Source: VAZQ01 sp963753575
GTDB taxonomy: Bacteria; Pseudomonadota; Alphaproteobacteria; Rhizobiales; Xanthobacteraceae
Direction of reading: 5' to 3'
DNA: 64,000 bases
NCBI GenBank assembly: GCA_963753575.1
Contig: CAVWCR010000003.1
Coordinates: 496,001 to 560,000 of the forward strand
Position 1 is the stretch's first letter; every line of letters begins with the position of its first letter. Of the stretch, positions 43,580 through 50,911 are shown piece by piece. A program made the position numbers and the translations under genes. The notes under the pieces are model-generated. The model saw only the letters and a program-made list of their open reading frames with translations. It had not been told where the DNA came from and did not search any database.

Positions 43580-43890
43580 CCGCGCGCATCCGACTTCCCA
43601 ACCGTCGCGGCAACCTGTCTTTCGACTTCGTTTGCGGCGATGGCCGGTTCACGGCCACGATCGCCGCATTCGATGATGGCCAACTGGCCGAAGTATTCCT
43701 GAGCAATGGCAAGGTCGGCAGCGATGCTGACACGGCGGCGCGCGATAGCGCAGTAGTTGCATCGCTTGCCCTGCAACATGGCGTCCCGGTCGAAACCATC
43801 CGGCGGGCGTTGCTGCGAGATGCGCAAGGCAGGCCCTCCGGGCCACTTGGTGTGGCGCTCGACCTTGTTGCGATCGGAGATCCGGGATGA
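43576..43890 (+). CDS. TSCPD-domain-like protein
   Basis: 104 aa. RIRLPNRRGNLSFDFVCGDG, LAEVFLSNGKVGSDADTAAR and ALQHGVPVETIRRALLRDAQ match the C-terminal TSCPD module of adenosylcobalamin-dependent ribonucleotide reductases, here as a free-standing protein. The Cys-Pro pair of the name motif is not evident. Stand-alone versions are found in rhizobial mobile elements (from memory); role unknown. It starts inside the previous stop and ends in an ATGA overlap with the next gene. Confidence 0.7.
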   Translation: MTARIRLPNRRGNLSFDFVCGDGRFTATIAAFDDGQLAEVFLSNGKVGSDADTAARDSAVVASLALQHGVPVETIRRALLRDAQGRPSGPLGVALDLVAIGDPG

Positions 43891-44162
43891 CGGTGCATTT
43901 TTCGCCGCCGCCCGCCATCGACCTGCTCGCGGGCGCCGTCAATTATGTGCGGCCCCACCTCGACAGCGCGCTTCCACTGAGTGAGCGCGCCCGGAACTTC
44001 TGGGCGGGCGTCGTGGCAGCCCGCGACTTCGGTGCGGTCGATGTTGTGGAGCGGGAATTCAAAGTACTTGCTCAAGAAACGGGGCTCACCGGCGAGCTCG
44101 GGGCCGCCGATGTCATTCATCTCATTCGGTCGGCGTTCCTCGACCAGAATCCGTTCTGCTGA
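43887..44162 (+). CDS. Small hypothetical protein
   Basis: 91 aa, no recognised domain. The translation is balanced and helical (LSERARNFWAGVVAARDFGA, LTGELGAADVIHLIRSAF). Its ATGA overlap with the preceding gene and 11-bp distance to the RepA-like gene place it in the same operon. Confidence 0.6.
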   Translation: MTVHFSPPPAIDLLAGAVNYVRPHLDSALPLSERARNFWAGVVAARDFGAVDVVEREFKVLAQETGLTGELGAADVIHLIRSAFLDQNPFC

Positions 44163-44173
44163 CAGGATTCCCT

Positions 44174-45256
44174 ATGACTGACGCGGGAGAGGAAGTAGAT
44201 CGCAGGTTCCGGGAGGCGAGGGACCGCGTCGATCGGTCAGCAAAGCGACCCGAGCGTACCGGCAACGCGAATTCGCAATCGAAGCGCCGATCCTTCACGC
44301 TGGTGCCCTATAATGCCATCATCATCGGTTGCGAACGGACCTATCTGGTCAAGGGGATCATCCCACGCGCGGGACTGACTGTGATATGGGGCCCGCCAAA
44401 GTGCGGAAAGTCCTTCTGGACCTTCGACTTGGCGATGCACATCGCGCTGGAATGGCCGTACCGGGAGCGGCGCGTCCAGCAAGGCCCCGTTGTCTACCTG
44501 GCCCTTGAAGGTGGCGAAGGCTTCAGAGCGCGCCTGGAGGCTTTCCGGCGGCATCACAATGTGCCGGAGGCGCCATTCTTCCTCATCACCGACCGTACAA
44601 ACCTAGTTGCCGACCACGCGCTACTCATCAAAGCCATCGGTAGCCAGCTGTCGGACAGGCCAACTCTCGTCGTCATCGACACCTTGAACCGCAGCCTTGT
44701 TGGCTCAGAGAGCAAGGATGAGGATATGGCCAAGTACATTCAGGCCGCCGATGCGGTTCGGGAAGCGTTCAGATGCGCCGTGGCCATCGTTCACCACTGT
44801 GGCGTGGATGACAGTAGGCCGCGCGGCCATACCTCCCTGACCGGCGCCGCAGATGCACAACTTGCCGTGACGCGCGATGCGTCAAACAATATCGTGGTTG
44901 AAGTCGAATGGATGAAAGACGGCTTGGAGGGCGATACCATCGTCAGCAAGCTGGAAACCGTCAACGTGGGCACGGACGCCGATGGCGACGCCATCACCTC
45001 CTGCGTCATCGTGCCGACCGACCCCCAGCCTCAATCGAGCTCGAGTGAACCCAAGCTTACCAGAAACCAAAAGACAATGTTCGCCGTCCTGCATGCTGCA
45101 GGGCCGAGTGGCCTCACCACCGCCGAATGGAACGAACGGGCACGCGACGCAGGCATAGGCACATCTCGCAAGGCTGATCTCTACGACTTCCGGGCCGCCT
45201 TGAAAGCAAAACGCCTCGTTCGCGAATACGGCGATCGATGGACAATCTCATCGTGA
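44174..45256 (+). CDS. RepA-like AAA ATPase (replicative helicase / initiator)
   Basis: 360 aa, AAA_25 type. Walker A GPPKCGKS near residue 76, GPVVYLALEGGEGFRARL, Walker B PTLVVIDTLNRSL and AIVHHCGVDDSRPRG then HTSLTGAADA are all diagnostic of RepA-like hexameric ATPases of plasmids and phage satellites. The C-terminal 70 residues form a winged-helix-like unit (LTTAEWNERARDAGI). It would unwind or initiate at an origin. The iteron-like array begins 9 bp after its stop. Confidence 0.85.
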   Translation: MTDAGEEVDRRFREARDRVDRSAKRPERTGNANSQSKRRSFTLVPYNAIIIGCERTYLVKGIIPRAGLTVIWGPPKCGKSFWTFDLAMHIALEWPYRERRVQQGPVVYLALEGGEGFRARLEAFRRHHNVPEAPFFLITDRTNLVADHALLIKAIGSQLSDRPTLVVIDTLNRSLVGSESKDEDMAKYIQAADAVREAFRCAVAIVHHCGVDDSRPRGHTSLTGAADAQLAVTRDASNNIVVEVEWMKDGLEGDTIVSKLETVNVGTDADGDAITSCVIVPTDPQPQSSSSEPKLTRNQKTMFAVLHAAGPSGLTTAEWNERARDAGIGTSRKADLYDFRAALKAKRLVREYGDRWTISS

Positions 45257-45264
45257 TTACGTTC

Positions 45265-45389
45265 GGGCACGGGCACGGGCACGGGAGGGATACGGTTGTA
45301 CGGGTTCTTATAGAACCCCGTACCGTACCGTATCTCCGTAACCTCGGTCGAAACCGTAACCGTACCGTATCCGTACCGTACCTACCGTA
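45265..45389. repeat. Iteron-like array, candidate replication origin
   Basis: Three GGGCAC hexamers (45265-45282) precede two inverted TACGG copies and a near-perfect hairpin, GTACGGGTTCT / AGAACCCCGTAC (45298-45323). Ten direct CCGTA copies follow (first at 45318, last at 45385), many in CCGTACCGTA pairs. Position directly after the RepA-like gene fits the origin of a self-replicating satellite or plasmid. The assignment is inference. Confidence 0.65.
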
Positions 45390-45960
45390 ACCAAAAGTGC
45401 GGAGCGGCGTTGGCGTCTGTGAGATGTTTGTGTGTGGTGTTGCCGATCAGCCGTGAGGCAACGATCGCCGATGGTAGAAAGGTGCCGCGAAATCTGGATT
45501 CTCAGGCGATTGGGTTGCAAACCGGTAGCAAGCGCCTGGCAGACGATAAGGCGCTTGGAGTGGTTTGCATTGCCCATCAGTGTCTTACGGCGATAGCGAT
45601 TATTGGAAAGCAGCGGTTTGGCAGTCCGTTGCGGGCAACATCGGGGCAACAAATCCAACGTTTTCGGCGGGCTTTGACCTCGCTCGACCGTGCCCATGGC
45701 GTTGCCCAGGGGGGTGCCGCCCCACCCCCCGGACCCCGCGGTGCGATCGCCTAGAGCCCGTCTGACCCTCCGCCCTCTGCTGGCTGTTTGCCCACGCCCT
45801 GTCGCGTCTGGTTCGTTTTGATGTGCATTGCACTTCGTCGGTTGAGTTTGTCTCTCGCTGTCGACCTCTGTGCTGAGTGAACGTGCGTGCTGGGTCCGGC
45901 CCCGCGTGGGTCGTGTACCCACTTCCCGAGAGAATCGTGAATGCATTAGGTTGCAAAGCT
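45390..45960. other. Non-coding 571-bp region between origin-like array and terS-like gene
   Basis: Open frames on both strands have non-protein-like composition. A promoter for the following operon is expected near 45880-45950. No repeat or RNA recognised. Confidence 0.45.
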
Positions 45961-46764
45961 ATGGATCATGAACGCGAAAAGTTGATCGAGCTTCACCCTG
46001 ATTTTGATTGGGCGCCGCTCGGCGAGCAGTGGTGGCGCGCGGCGGGGTCTGACTTTCACGCGCGCGAGCGGCAGATACGATTTGCTGCGGCATATTTTAA
46101 CGGTGGCGGCGGGGTCTCGCTGACTGAGGCTGCGAGACGCGCGGGTTACACCGACAATAGCCACGACGGCTCCGGGATGCGTGGGATTGGCTCGCGCGTG
46201 GCCAAGACCGAGCCGGTAAAGAAGCTTTTGGATTTAGCTGCTGCGGCATCGGATGGAAGCGTTAAGGCTGCTCCGATCAACGAGAGTGAGATCGACCAGC
46301 ATCTGACCTCGATGATCCGCAATGGTGACGCGACCACGAAGTTGCGGGCAATTTCTGAGTGGAACAAGAAGCAAGAGATCGCGCGGCGCGAGCGTGAAGC
46401 TGCGGCTGAGTTGTCGCTGGAGCAACAAGTTATCCAGTTCCTGGAGCTACTGCCCGAGAGCGGCCCGCTGATTGCGGCGGACTGCTACTTCGCGCAGCAC
46501 CGGACGCTGCAGGGCTTGCCGTATTTGAAGGAGCTTGCGCCGATCATCGCCCGGTCATTTCCTGATGTGTGGGCGCGCTTTCGTTCGAAGGTTCGGACGC
46601 ATGCGGTCGGTGAATTTGATGATCTTGCGCGCGGCGCCGTAATTCCGGTGTCCCAGATTGTCGAGCGGGCGAAAACGCAGATGCACGTTTCAGAGGAGCC
46701 TGCGCCGGCTGAAGCTGAGAAAGAGTTGGACGTCGGCCACACGATGAACGGGAGCGCGCAATAA
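45961..46764 (+). CDS. Terminase small-subunit-like protein
   Basis: 267 aa from ATG 45961 (MDHEREKLIELHPDFDW); the frame is open from 45877. RERQIRFAAAYFNGGGG, LTEAARRAGYTDNS and GIGSRVAKTEPVKKLLDLAA follow the Terminase_2 pattern: (Q)xxFxxxY, AAxxAGY, (G)xxLxxxPxV. Residues 130-170 resemble the usual second helix region. Small terminases recognise packaging sites. No large subunit follows, which fits satellites that redirect a helper phage's packaging. The call is by pattern only. Confidence 0.5.
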   Translation: MDHEREKLIELHPDFDWAPLGEQWWRAAGSDFHARERQIRFAAAYFNGGGGVSLTEAARRAGYTDNSHDGSGMRGIGSRVAKTEPVKKLLDLAAAASDGSVKAAPINESEIDQHLTSMIRNGDATTKLRAISEWNKKQEIARREREAAAELSLEQQVIQFLELLPESGPLIAADCYFAQHRTLQGLPYLKELAPIIARSFPDVWARFRSKVRTHAVGEFDDLARGAVIPVSQIVERAKTQMHVSEEPAPAEAEKELDVGHTMNGSAQ

Positions 46765-47042
46765 TGGCGAATTTTGCATTGTTGGGCGCCGGTGCGCCTT
46801 TGGAAGCGAGCACCTCGCGCACGCCGCACGACGACCTGCTGCTGCCGAACGGTAAAAGGGTTGGTGACGTTGGCACCGAACTGCCCGCGATGTTGATCGC
46901 GCTCAAGGTTCCGGGCGCCAGCCACAGCGCCGGCAGGGCGGCGAACGTCGAAAGCTATGCAAAGCATATCGCGACCATTCGCGAGGCGGCGGCCGATACT
47001 GCGGTAGCCTCTTGGCTCGCAAGGAAGGCGGCCAGGGCATGA
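46764..47042 (+). CDS. Small hypothetical protein of the element
   Basis: 92 aa; its ATG shares a base with the previous TAA. PHDDLLLPNGKRVGDVGTEL is unremarkable, with no known domain. The stop overlaps the next start (ATGA). Confidence 0.55.
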   Translation: MANFALLGAGAPLEASTSRTPHDDLLLPNGKRVGDVGTELPAMLIALKVPGASHSAGRAANVESYAKHIATIREAAADTAVASWLARKAARA

Positions 47043-47392
47043 CGAATCACTTCATTCGTACGGACCGAGACTTTGCAAACTTGGTTCTCGATGACGGCCG
47101 GCCGGCCGAAAGCTTGAGGCTGGTCCCGCTGTTCAAGGAACTTACGAGAATGGGCATCCCTGGCATTCGTCCTGAAATGGGCAAGGCTGATTTGCTCGCC
47201 GCCTACGACGCGACGGTGCGCGCGGTTGCCGACGACTTGCGACCACCGGGCGCGCTCCGCCCCGCCGATCTTTCACAAATCGTCGCTAAGCAGGCGGCCG
47301 AATTCATCGCGCGCCAGGCCGGCGGTGGACTCGGCAACGGCACCGCGGCCACCAAGGCGCCACAAAAGCCGATCGCAAGCACGAGGACCTGA
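47039..47392 (+). CDS. Small hypothetical protein of the element
   Basis: 117 aa from ATG 47039. Balanced composition (FIRTDRDFANLVLDDGRP, MGKADLLAAYDATVRAVADD). No domain recognised. Coupled to its neighbours by overlap or a 3-bp gap. Confidence 0.55.
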   Translation: MTNHFIRTDRDFANLVLDDGRPAESLRLVPLFKELTRMGIPGIRPEMGKADLLAAYDATVRAVADDLRPPGALRPADLSQIVAKQAAEFIARQAGGGLGNGTAATKAPQKPIASTRT

Positions 47393-47395
47393 GCC

Positions 47396-47763
47396 ATGGA
47401 AAACACGCAACAGCTAAACCCGCTCGCGGAGGATCTGAAACGCCGCGCTCGGGGCGATGGTGACGATCGCCCGGATATTCGCTTGCTGGCTGGCGGGCTT
47501 GGTGCTCTGACCGAACGAGCGGAAAGACTGCCTGACGGTCGCAAACTGAAAAGGCTATCGAACGAGGAGCTGGCCGACGCGCTCGTGGAACTGGATATCG
47601 TTGGTGCGTCACGCAGCAATACGCGGCCGGCGAACATCGCCCTGTATGAACTGTTCATCTGCGCGAGTTCCAGGAGGGCGGGCTCGAAGCCGTGGATACC
47701 ATGCACGTTCTGAACGAGCGCTTTAGCGACAGCGATGATTCAAACAGCGAGGACGATCAATGA
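47396..47763 (+). pseudogene. Small acidic protein, probable single-base frameshift
   Basis: MENTQQLNPLAEDLKRRARG runs in frame to NIALYEL, then reads an unlikely FICASSRRAG tail. The frame beginning near 47653 continues HLREFQEGGLEAVDTMHVLN to SEDDQ and stops at 47763 in an ATGA overlap with the next gene, the spacing used throughout this cassette. One missing base near 47651 gives 123 codons. Function unknown. Confidence 0.5.
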
Positions 47764-48080
47764 GCACCCCGGCAACCATTGTCGAAGGTGACCCCACGCA
47801 GTCCTACAACTCGAACTTTTTGCTTCGAGCGCTCGCCGCCTGCGGGGACTGCGATGCCTGGGACGTTAATCTAGTCGAACAGTTCCTGACGATCGATGGA
47901 AAACTACGGGTGCTCGAAGCAAAAATATCCGCGCTGGCTCGGAAGCGCCAAGGTGACGAACACTTTCAGCGCATGTGCATGGAAGCTTTTCACGCTCGCG
48001 CCGAACTCGCTGCCTTCCAAATTGGGCAGCTCCTTGACGACTGGTCGCCCGGACTCTGTCGGCAAGTCACGCCACACTAA
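47760..48080 (+). CDS. Small hypothetical protein of the element
   Basis: 106 aa. Helical centre (LVEQFLTIDGKLRVLEAKIS, ALARKRQGDEHFQRMCME) with coiled-coil potential. No family recognised. Confidence 0.6.
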   Translation: MSTPATIVEGDPTQSYNSNFLLRALAACGDCDAWDVNLVEQFLTIDGKLRVLEAKISALARKRQGDEHFQRMCMEAFHARAELAAFQIGQLLDDWSPGLCRQVTPH

Positions 48081-48102
48081 CCCACGAGAAAGGAACTGAA
48101 AA

Positions 48103-48288
48103 ATGTCCAAGTCACGATTTCAAGAGCAGATGGGTGAATTGTCGGACGACCAGGTGGAGGAACTGCAACGGCAAGTGCGGGAGGAAGTCGCCTCCCGTTC
48201 CGGGGACCGCGAACTGCGCGGCAAGGTTGGGGATATGAACGAGCACGAATTTCGCAAATTCAAAGACGAGATGATGCGCAATGGCTGA
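48103..48288 (+). CDS. Small charged helical protein, 61 aa
   Basis: MSKSRFQEQMGELSDDQVEE and RELRGKVGDMNEHEFRKFKD: almost entirely charged helix. A good AAAGGAACTG site precedes it. Eight-base overlap with the next gene. Unknown role; size and charge resemble phage accessory proteins. Confidence 0.6.
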   Translation: MSKSRFQEQMGELSDDQVEELQRQVREEVASRSGDRELRGKVGDMNEHEFRKFKDEMMRNG

Positions 48289-49051
48289 GGACGATCTGCT
48301 CAACGACGTGCTCGCAGATACTTCGTCGCCTTCGGCCGAGCCCTCTCGGGACAATGGTGGGGACAACGGGGGCAATGGGGACGATTTTGAGTCGCTGCTC
48401 CAGGCCTATGAGCGCGATCGCTCTAATTCGGGCGCCCACGATGCCGACAACAGCGGCAACGAAGGCGCGCGCGAACTAGCTGCTCAGCCGCCTGCCGCAG
48501 CTCAACGCGGGCCGCTGTCGGACGACGATCTCATGCTGATGGCGATGCGTCAGGAGCAGCATCGGGTCTTTTTGGACGAATTCTTGAGAAAGCAGCATTT
48601 CGAGAAGCTGCGGGAACAGGAAAAGACAGATTTTTCCCAGGTGTTGGGCGTTGCCAATTCAAGACTTCACGACATGAAGCACTTGCCGGAAGACTATGCG
48701 AAACGCTGGCTTTTTTCCGAATACAATATTGATAGCGAGCTGCAGCAGGCGTGGGACGACCGCTACGAAAGCCCGGAAAAAACGGAACATGCGCGCAAGG
48801 TTGTTGAGCGTGCTCTGCGGCGCATGGAAAAGGAAGCCAAACGCGTCCCGACGCCTGAGGATTTGCTCGCTACTGCAGACCGAGCGGCCGTTGCCGAGGC
48901 CGTGCGGGGCGCCTCCCATCGAGCGCCAGAACCTAAGGCTCCGTCTTACGGTCGGATGTCAGACGGTGAATTCGCGGCTGCACGGATACGAGCTCGGGGA
49001 GATCAGGTTCAAATCGGACGGTGTGCAACATCGCCCCCTCGGGTTTTTTAG
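48281..49051 (+). CDS. Acidic helical phage-type protein with an altered 3' end
   Basis: 256 aa. N-terminal 80 residues are Asp/Asn/Gly-rich and disordered; the middle (MAMRQEQHRVFLDEFLRKQH, FEKLREQEKTDFSQVLGVAN) is a charged coiled coil. PSYGRMSDGEFAAARI looks like the natural closing segment of a phage structural or accessory protein. The last 20 residues (GDQVQIGRCATSPPRVF) are out of character and overlap a RelE-like frame on the same strand, suggesting a junction near 48975. Confidence 0.55.
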   Translation: MAEDDLLNDVLADTSSPSAEPSRDNGGDNGGNGDDFESLLQAYERDRSNSGAHDADNSGNEGARELAAQPPAAAQRGPLSDDDLMLMAMRQEQHRVFLDEFLRKQHFEKLREQEKTDFSQVLGVANSRLHDMKHLPEDYAKRWLFSEYNIDSELQQAWDDRYESPEKTEHARKVVERALRRMEKEAKRVPTPEDLLATADRAAVAEAVRGASHRAPEPKAPSYGRMSDGEFAAARIRARGDQVQIGRCATSPPRVF

Positions 49052-49202
49052 CCCTGGCCATACGTTCACGATCGTCCTTTGTGCCGAGGAGCGTAACGGC
49101 AGGTTCGATCCGCCGAATGCCCTTGAAACTGCAACGCAGAGAAAGCAAGAGGTAATAGCCGATGCAGCCCGCGCTTGCCCCTGCACCTTTCCCCTGGAGT
49201 GA
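48966..49202 (+). CDS. RelE/HigB-like toxin, probably N-terminally truncated
   Basis: From GTG 48966: LHGYELGEIRFKSDGVQHRP, LGFFSPGHTFTIVLCAEERN, then PPNALETATQRKQEVIADAA. GYELGEIRF, RPLGFFSPGHTFTI and the final helix match phage Gp49/HigB-type RelE-fold toxins, which cut mRNA at ribosomes. The usual N-terminal 40 residues have no counterpart upstream in this frame, so the gene seems to have lost its start. It overlaps the XRE gene (antitoxin position) by 41 bp. Confidence 0.45.
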   Translation: MNSRLHGYELGEIRFKSDGVQHRPLGFFSPGHTFTIVLCAEERNGRFDPPNALETATQRKQEVIADAARACPCTFPLE

Positions 49203-49743
49203 GGCTCTCGTCTCAGAACTCCAAAACAAGGACTTTCGAGGCGCGTACCTTGCTGACCAAGTTCGAACCTACATTGCGTTTCAAATCCGCGCATTGCGAG
49301 AACAAGCAGCGCGTCAATGGTCACAAACTGAACTTGCTAACCGCGCGGGGACTACTCAAAGCGTGATTTCGCGCCTGGAGGATCCCGATTACGGAAAGCT
49401 GACCCTTCAAACATTGATTGATCTGGCTGAGGCGTTCGATGTCGCGCTTCTTGTACAGTTCGTTGAATGGCCAGACTGGCTAACACGGATGGCCAATGTA
49501 TCACCGTGCGCTCTGCACAAGCGCAGCTTTGATGCATCGATGTTAATGCAGAGCGCGCCGGACCCATTTTCTCAAGTAATGGAATTTGCAAACTGGTTTG
49601 GCAACAAATCCCGACCGCTTTCCGAGCCAGGACTAAACCGACCGCCAGCACCTCAACGCGCATCACCTCCGACCGATGGCGGGTTAAATCAGAAACCACC
49701 TCCATCAACAGAACTTTTTGGACTTGCCTTTGAAGGGGTCTAA
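49162..49743 (+). CDS. XRE-family HTH regulator, likely antitoxin partner
   Basis: 193 aa. Cro/CI-type HTH near residues 50-80: QWSQTELANRAGTTQSVISR, followed by LTLQTLIDLAEAFDVALLVQ. The C-terminal 70 residues are Pro-rich. Position after a RelE-like toxin fits a HigA-like antitoxin. AT content is higher than in the host genes. The next gene starts 2 bp after the stop. Confidence 0.75.
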   Translation: MQPALAPAPFPWSEALVSELQNKDFRGAYLADQVRTYIAFQIRALREQAARQWSQTELANRAGTTQSVISRLEDPDYGKLTLQTLIDLAEAFDVALLVQFVEWPDWLTRMANVSPCALHKRSFDASMLMQSAPDPFSQVMEFANWFGNKSRPLSEPGLNRPPAPQRASPPTDGGLNQKPPPSTELFGLAFEGV

Positions 49744-49745
49744 AC

Positions 49746-50410
49746 ATGAAATATTTAGGACCCGAAGGTGCACGTCGGATTGTCACGTTTGCGGTTGAAG
49801 AGGTTCGCTCACCACAAGGGCTGTATCCGCCTGAATTTGTACGCCAAGTTTATGAGCGGTACGGATTTCAGGTGCTCCCGAACCTTAGCCAAGGAGACGT
49901 CAACGCGTTGACGTTCAAATGGGGGCACGTGATTTCAGCGTTGGGGGACTTGTCAGTTAACGAGTTTACAATGTTTCCCACGGCGGTGCTGGTTGAGGGT
50001 CTGACAACTGCCCATTGCGAAGCCTTTTTAAACGATCTCATCGAATGGGGCCGTCAGGCATTTGGTTGGAGAGAGTTTGTAACGCCGCTGCGTATTCGAG
50101 ACTTCAGTGCGTGTATAGTCGAATTCAATTCTGAGTTGGAAACTCTGTTTGGAAAAATGGAGAATATCTGCTCCTTGCTATCGGCATCACTGCGGGAACA
50201 ATACGCACAGGATACTCCATATCGGCTTCGAAATTTGTTGCTATCGAGCGATCCGCAAAGGCTTCCGGCTGGGGGGATCTCCCCGATTTTGCAATTCAGC
50301 GCCGAGCTGATTTTCCTTATGAGGGCAACAGGTACTATTGCAGCGGCCCGTTTAGAACCGAGCAAATGGCCGACCTAGTGAATAAGATCGAGAAGCTTTT
50401 GTTATCCTGA
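49746..50410 (+). pseudogene. Unknown cargo protein paired with the XRE gene, single-base frameshift
   Basis: Reads MKYLGPEGARRIVTFAVEEV and on to SSDPQRLPAGG; the frame then gives an unlikely hydrophobic end. One extra G in the run 50271-50276 would continue DLPDFAIQRRADFPYEGNRY, YCSGPFRTEQMADLVNKIEK and LLLS to a stop at 50410, total 221 residues. No family is recognised. Tight linkage to an XRE regulator and atypical composition suggest a toxin or defence effector; function unknown. Confidence 0.5.
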
Positions 50411-50426
50411 TTTGGACGGCGCGCAG

Positions 50427-50619
50427 CTATCTTGGCTTTTGCAGGGTGCGGGCCTTTTTCGGAGACTGTTTCTCTCGGCGCGCGATCTCGCGCTCGACTG
50501 CGTCGCGGATTAGATCGGCTCGCTTTTCTTTCGCGGATCAGAACGGTGTCAATCCGCGCAAGCGTTCCCGCCGGAAAACGCGCCGGTGTTTGCTCGTCGT
50601 TGATCTTTTTCCGGCCCAC
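50427..50619 (-). pseudogene. CopG/RHH-type small DNA-binding protein, single-base frameshift
   Basis: From GTG 50619: GRKKINDEQTPARFPAGTLA, RIDTVLIRERK. After removing one T from the run 50524-50527 it continues RADLIRDAVEREIARREKQS and ends RTLQKPR, 63 residues, a classic ribbon-helix-helix. Its upstream region carries repeated GATATC sites. It resembles an antitoxin or small autoregulator. No toxin partner is adjacent on this strand. Confidence 0.6.
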
Positions 50620-50635
50620 GCGGGCACCTTTTGTT

Positions 50636-50713
50636 GATATCAGATATTCGACGCGGACATAGATGATATCATATATTATAGACGATATCACTTAAAGGGG
50701 CAAGGCGGATATC
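50636..50713. promoter_or_regulatory. Four GATATC palindromes upstream of the RHH gene
   Basis: GATATC starts at 50636, 50665, 50684 and 50708; the middle two are embedded in the longer ATGATATCAT and GACGATATCAC. They lie in a very AT-rich segment between the leftward RHH gene and a rightward microprotein. RHH proteins bind short inverted repeats in tandem, so this is a candidate operator. Confidence 0.55.
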
Positions 50714-50744
50714 GAATGGGCAATCAGTGATAGGAGAGCCGTCG

Positions 50745-50861
50745 ATGGAAGTGGTCTCGATCGCCGCAATCTTCTGGATGGTACTGATCTTCATCATGCT
50801 GGCCTGGCTGGTCACTCAGACTTGGCAGCTCGTGAAGATGGTCAGGGAAATCCTGAAGTGA
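50745..50861 (+). CDS. 38-residue single-helix membrane microprotein
   Basis: MEVVSIAAIFWMVLIFIMLA then WLVTQTWQLVKMVREILK: one hydrophobic helix with a short basic C-terminal tail. A GGAG site lies about 8 bases upstream of the ATG. It may be a holin-like or toxic type I peptide, or a membrane regulator. Coding is inferred from the ribosome site and helix only. Confidence 0.5.
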   Translation: MEVVSIAAIFWMVLIFIMLAWLVTQTWQLVKMVREILK

Positions 50862-50911
50862 TCAGGGCGCATGCACTGCGCTGACAAGTCGGAGATACTG
50901 AAGGGGTTTCT

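Noticed and set aside
45308..45946. Minus-strand frame through the iteron-like array
   Set aside because: The end is translation of the CCGTA repeats and the rest has no domain; better explained as non-coding origin DNA.
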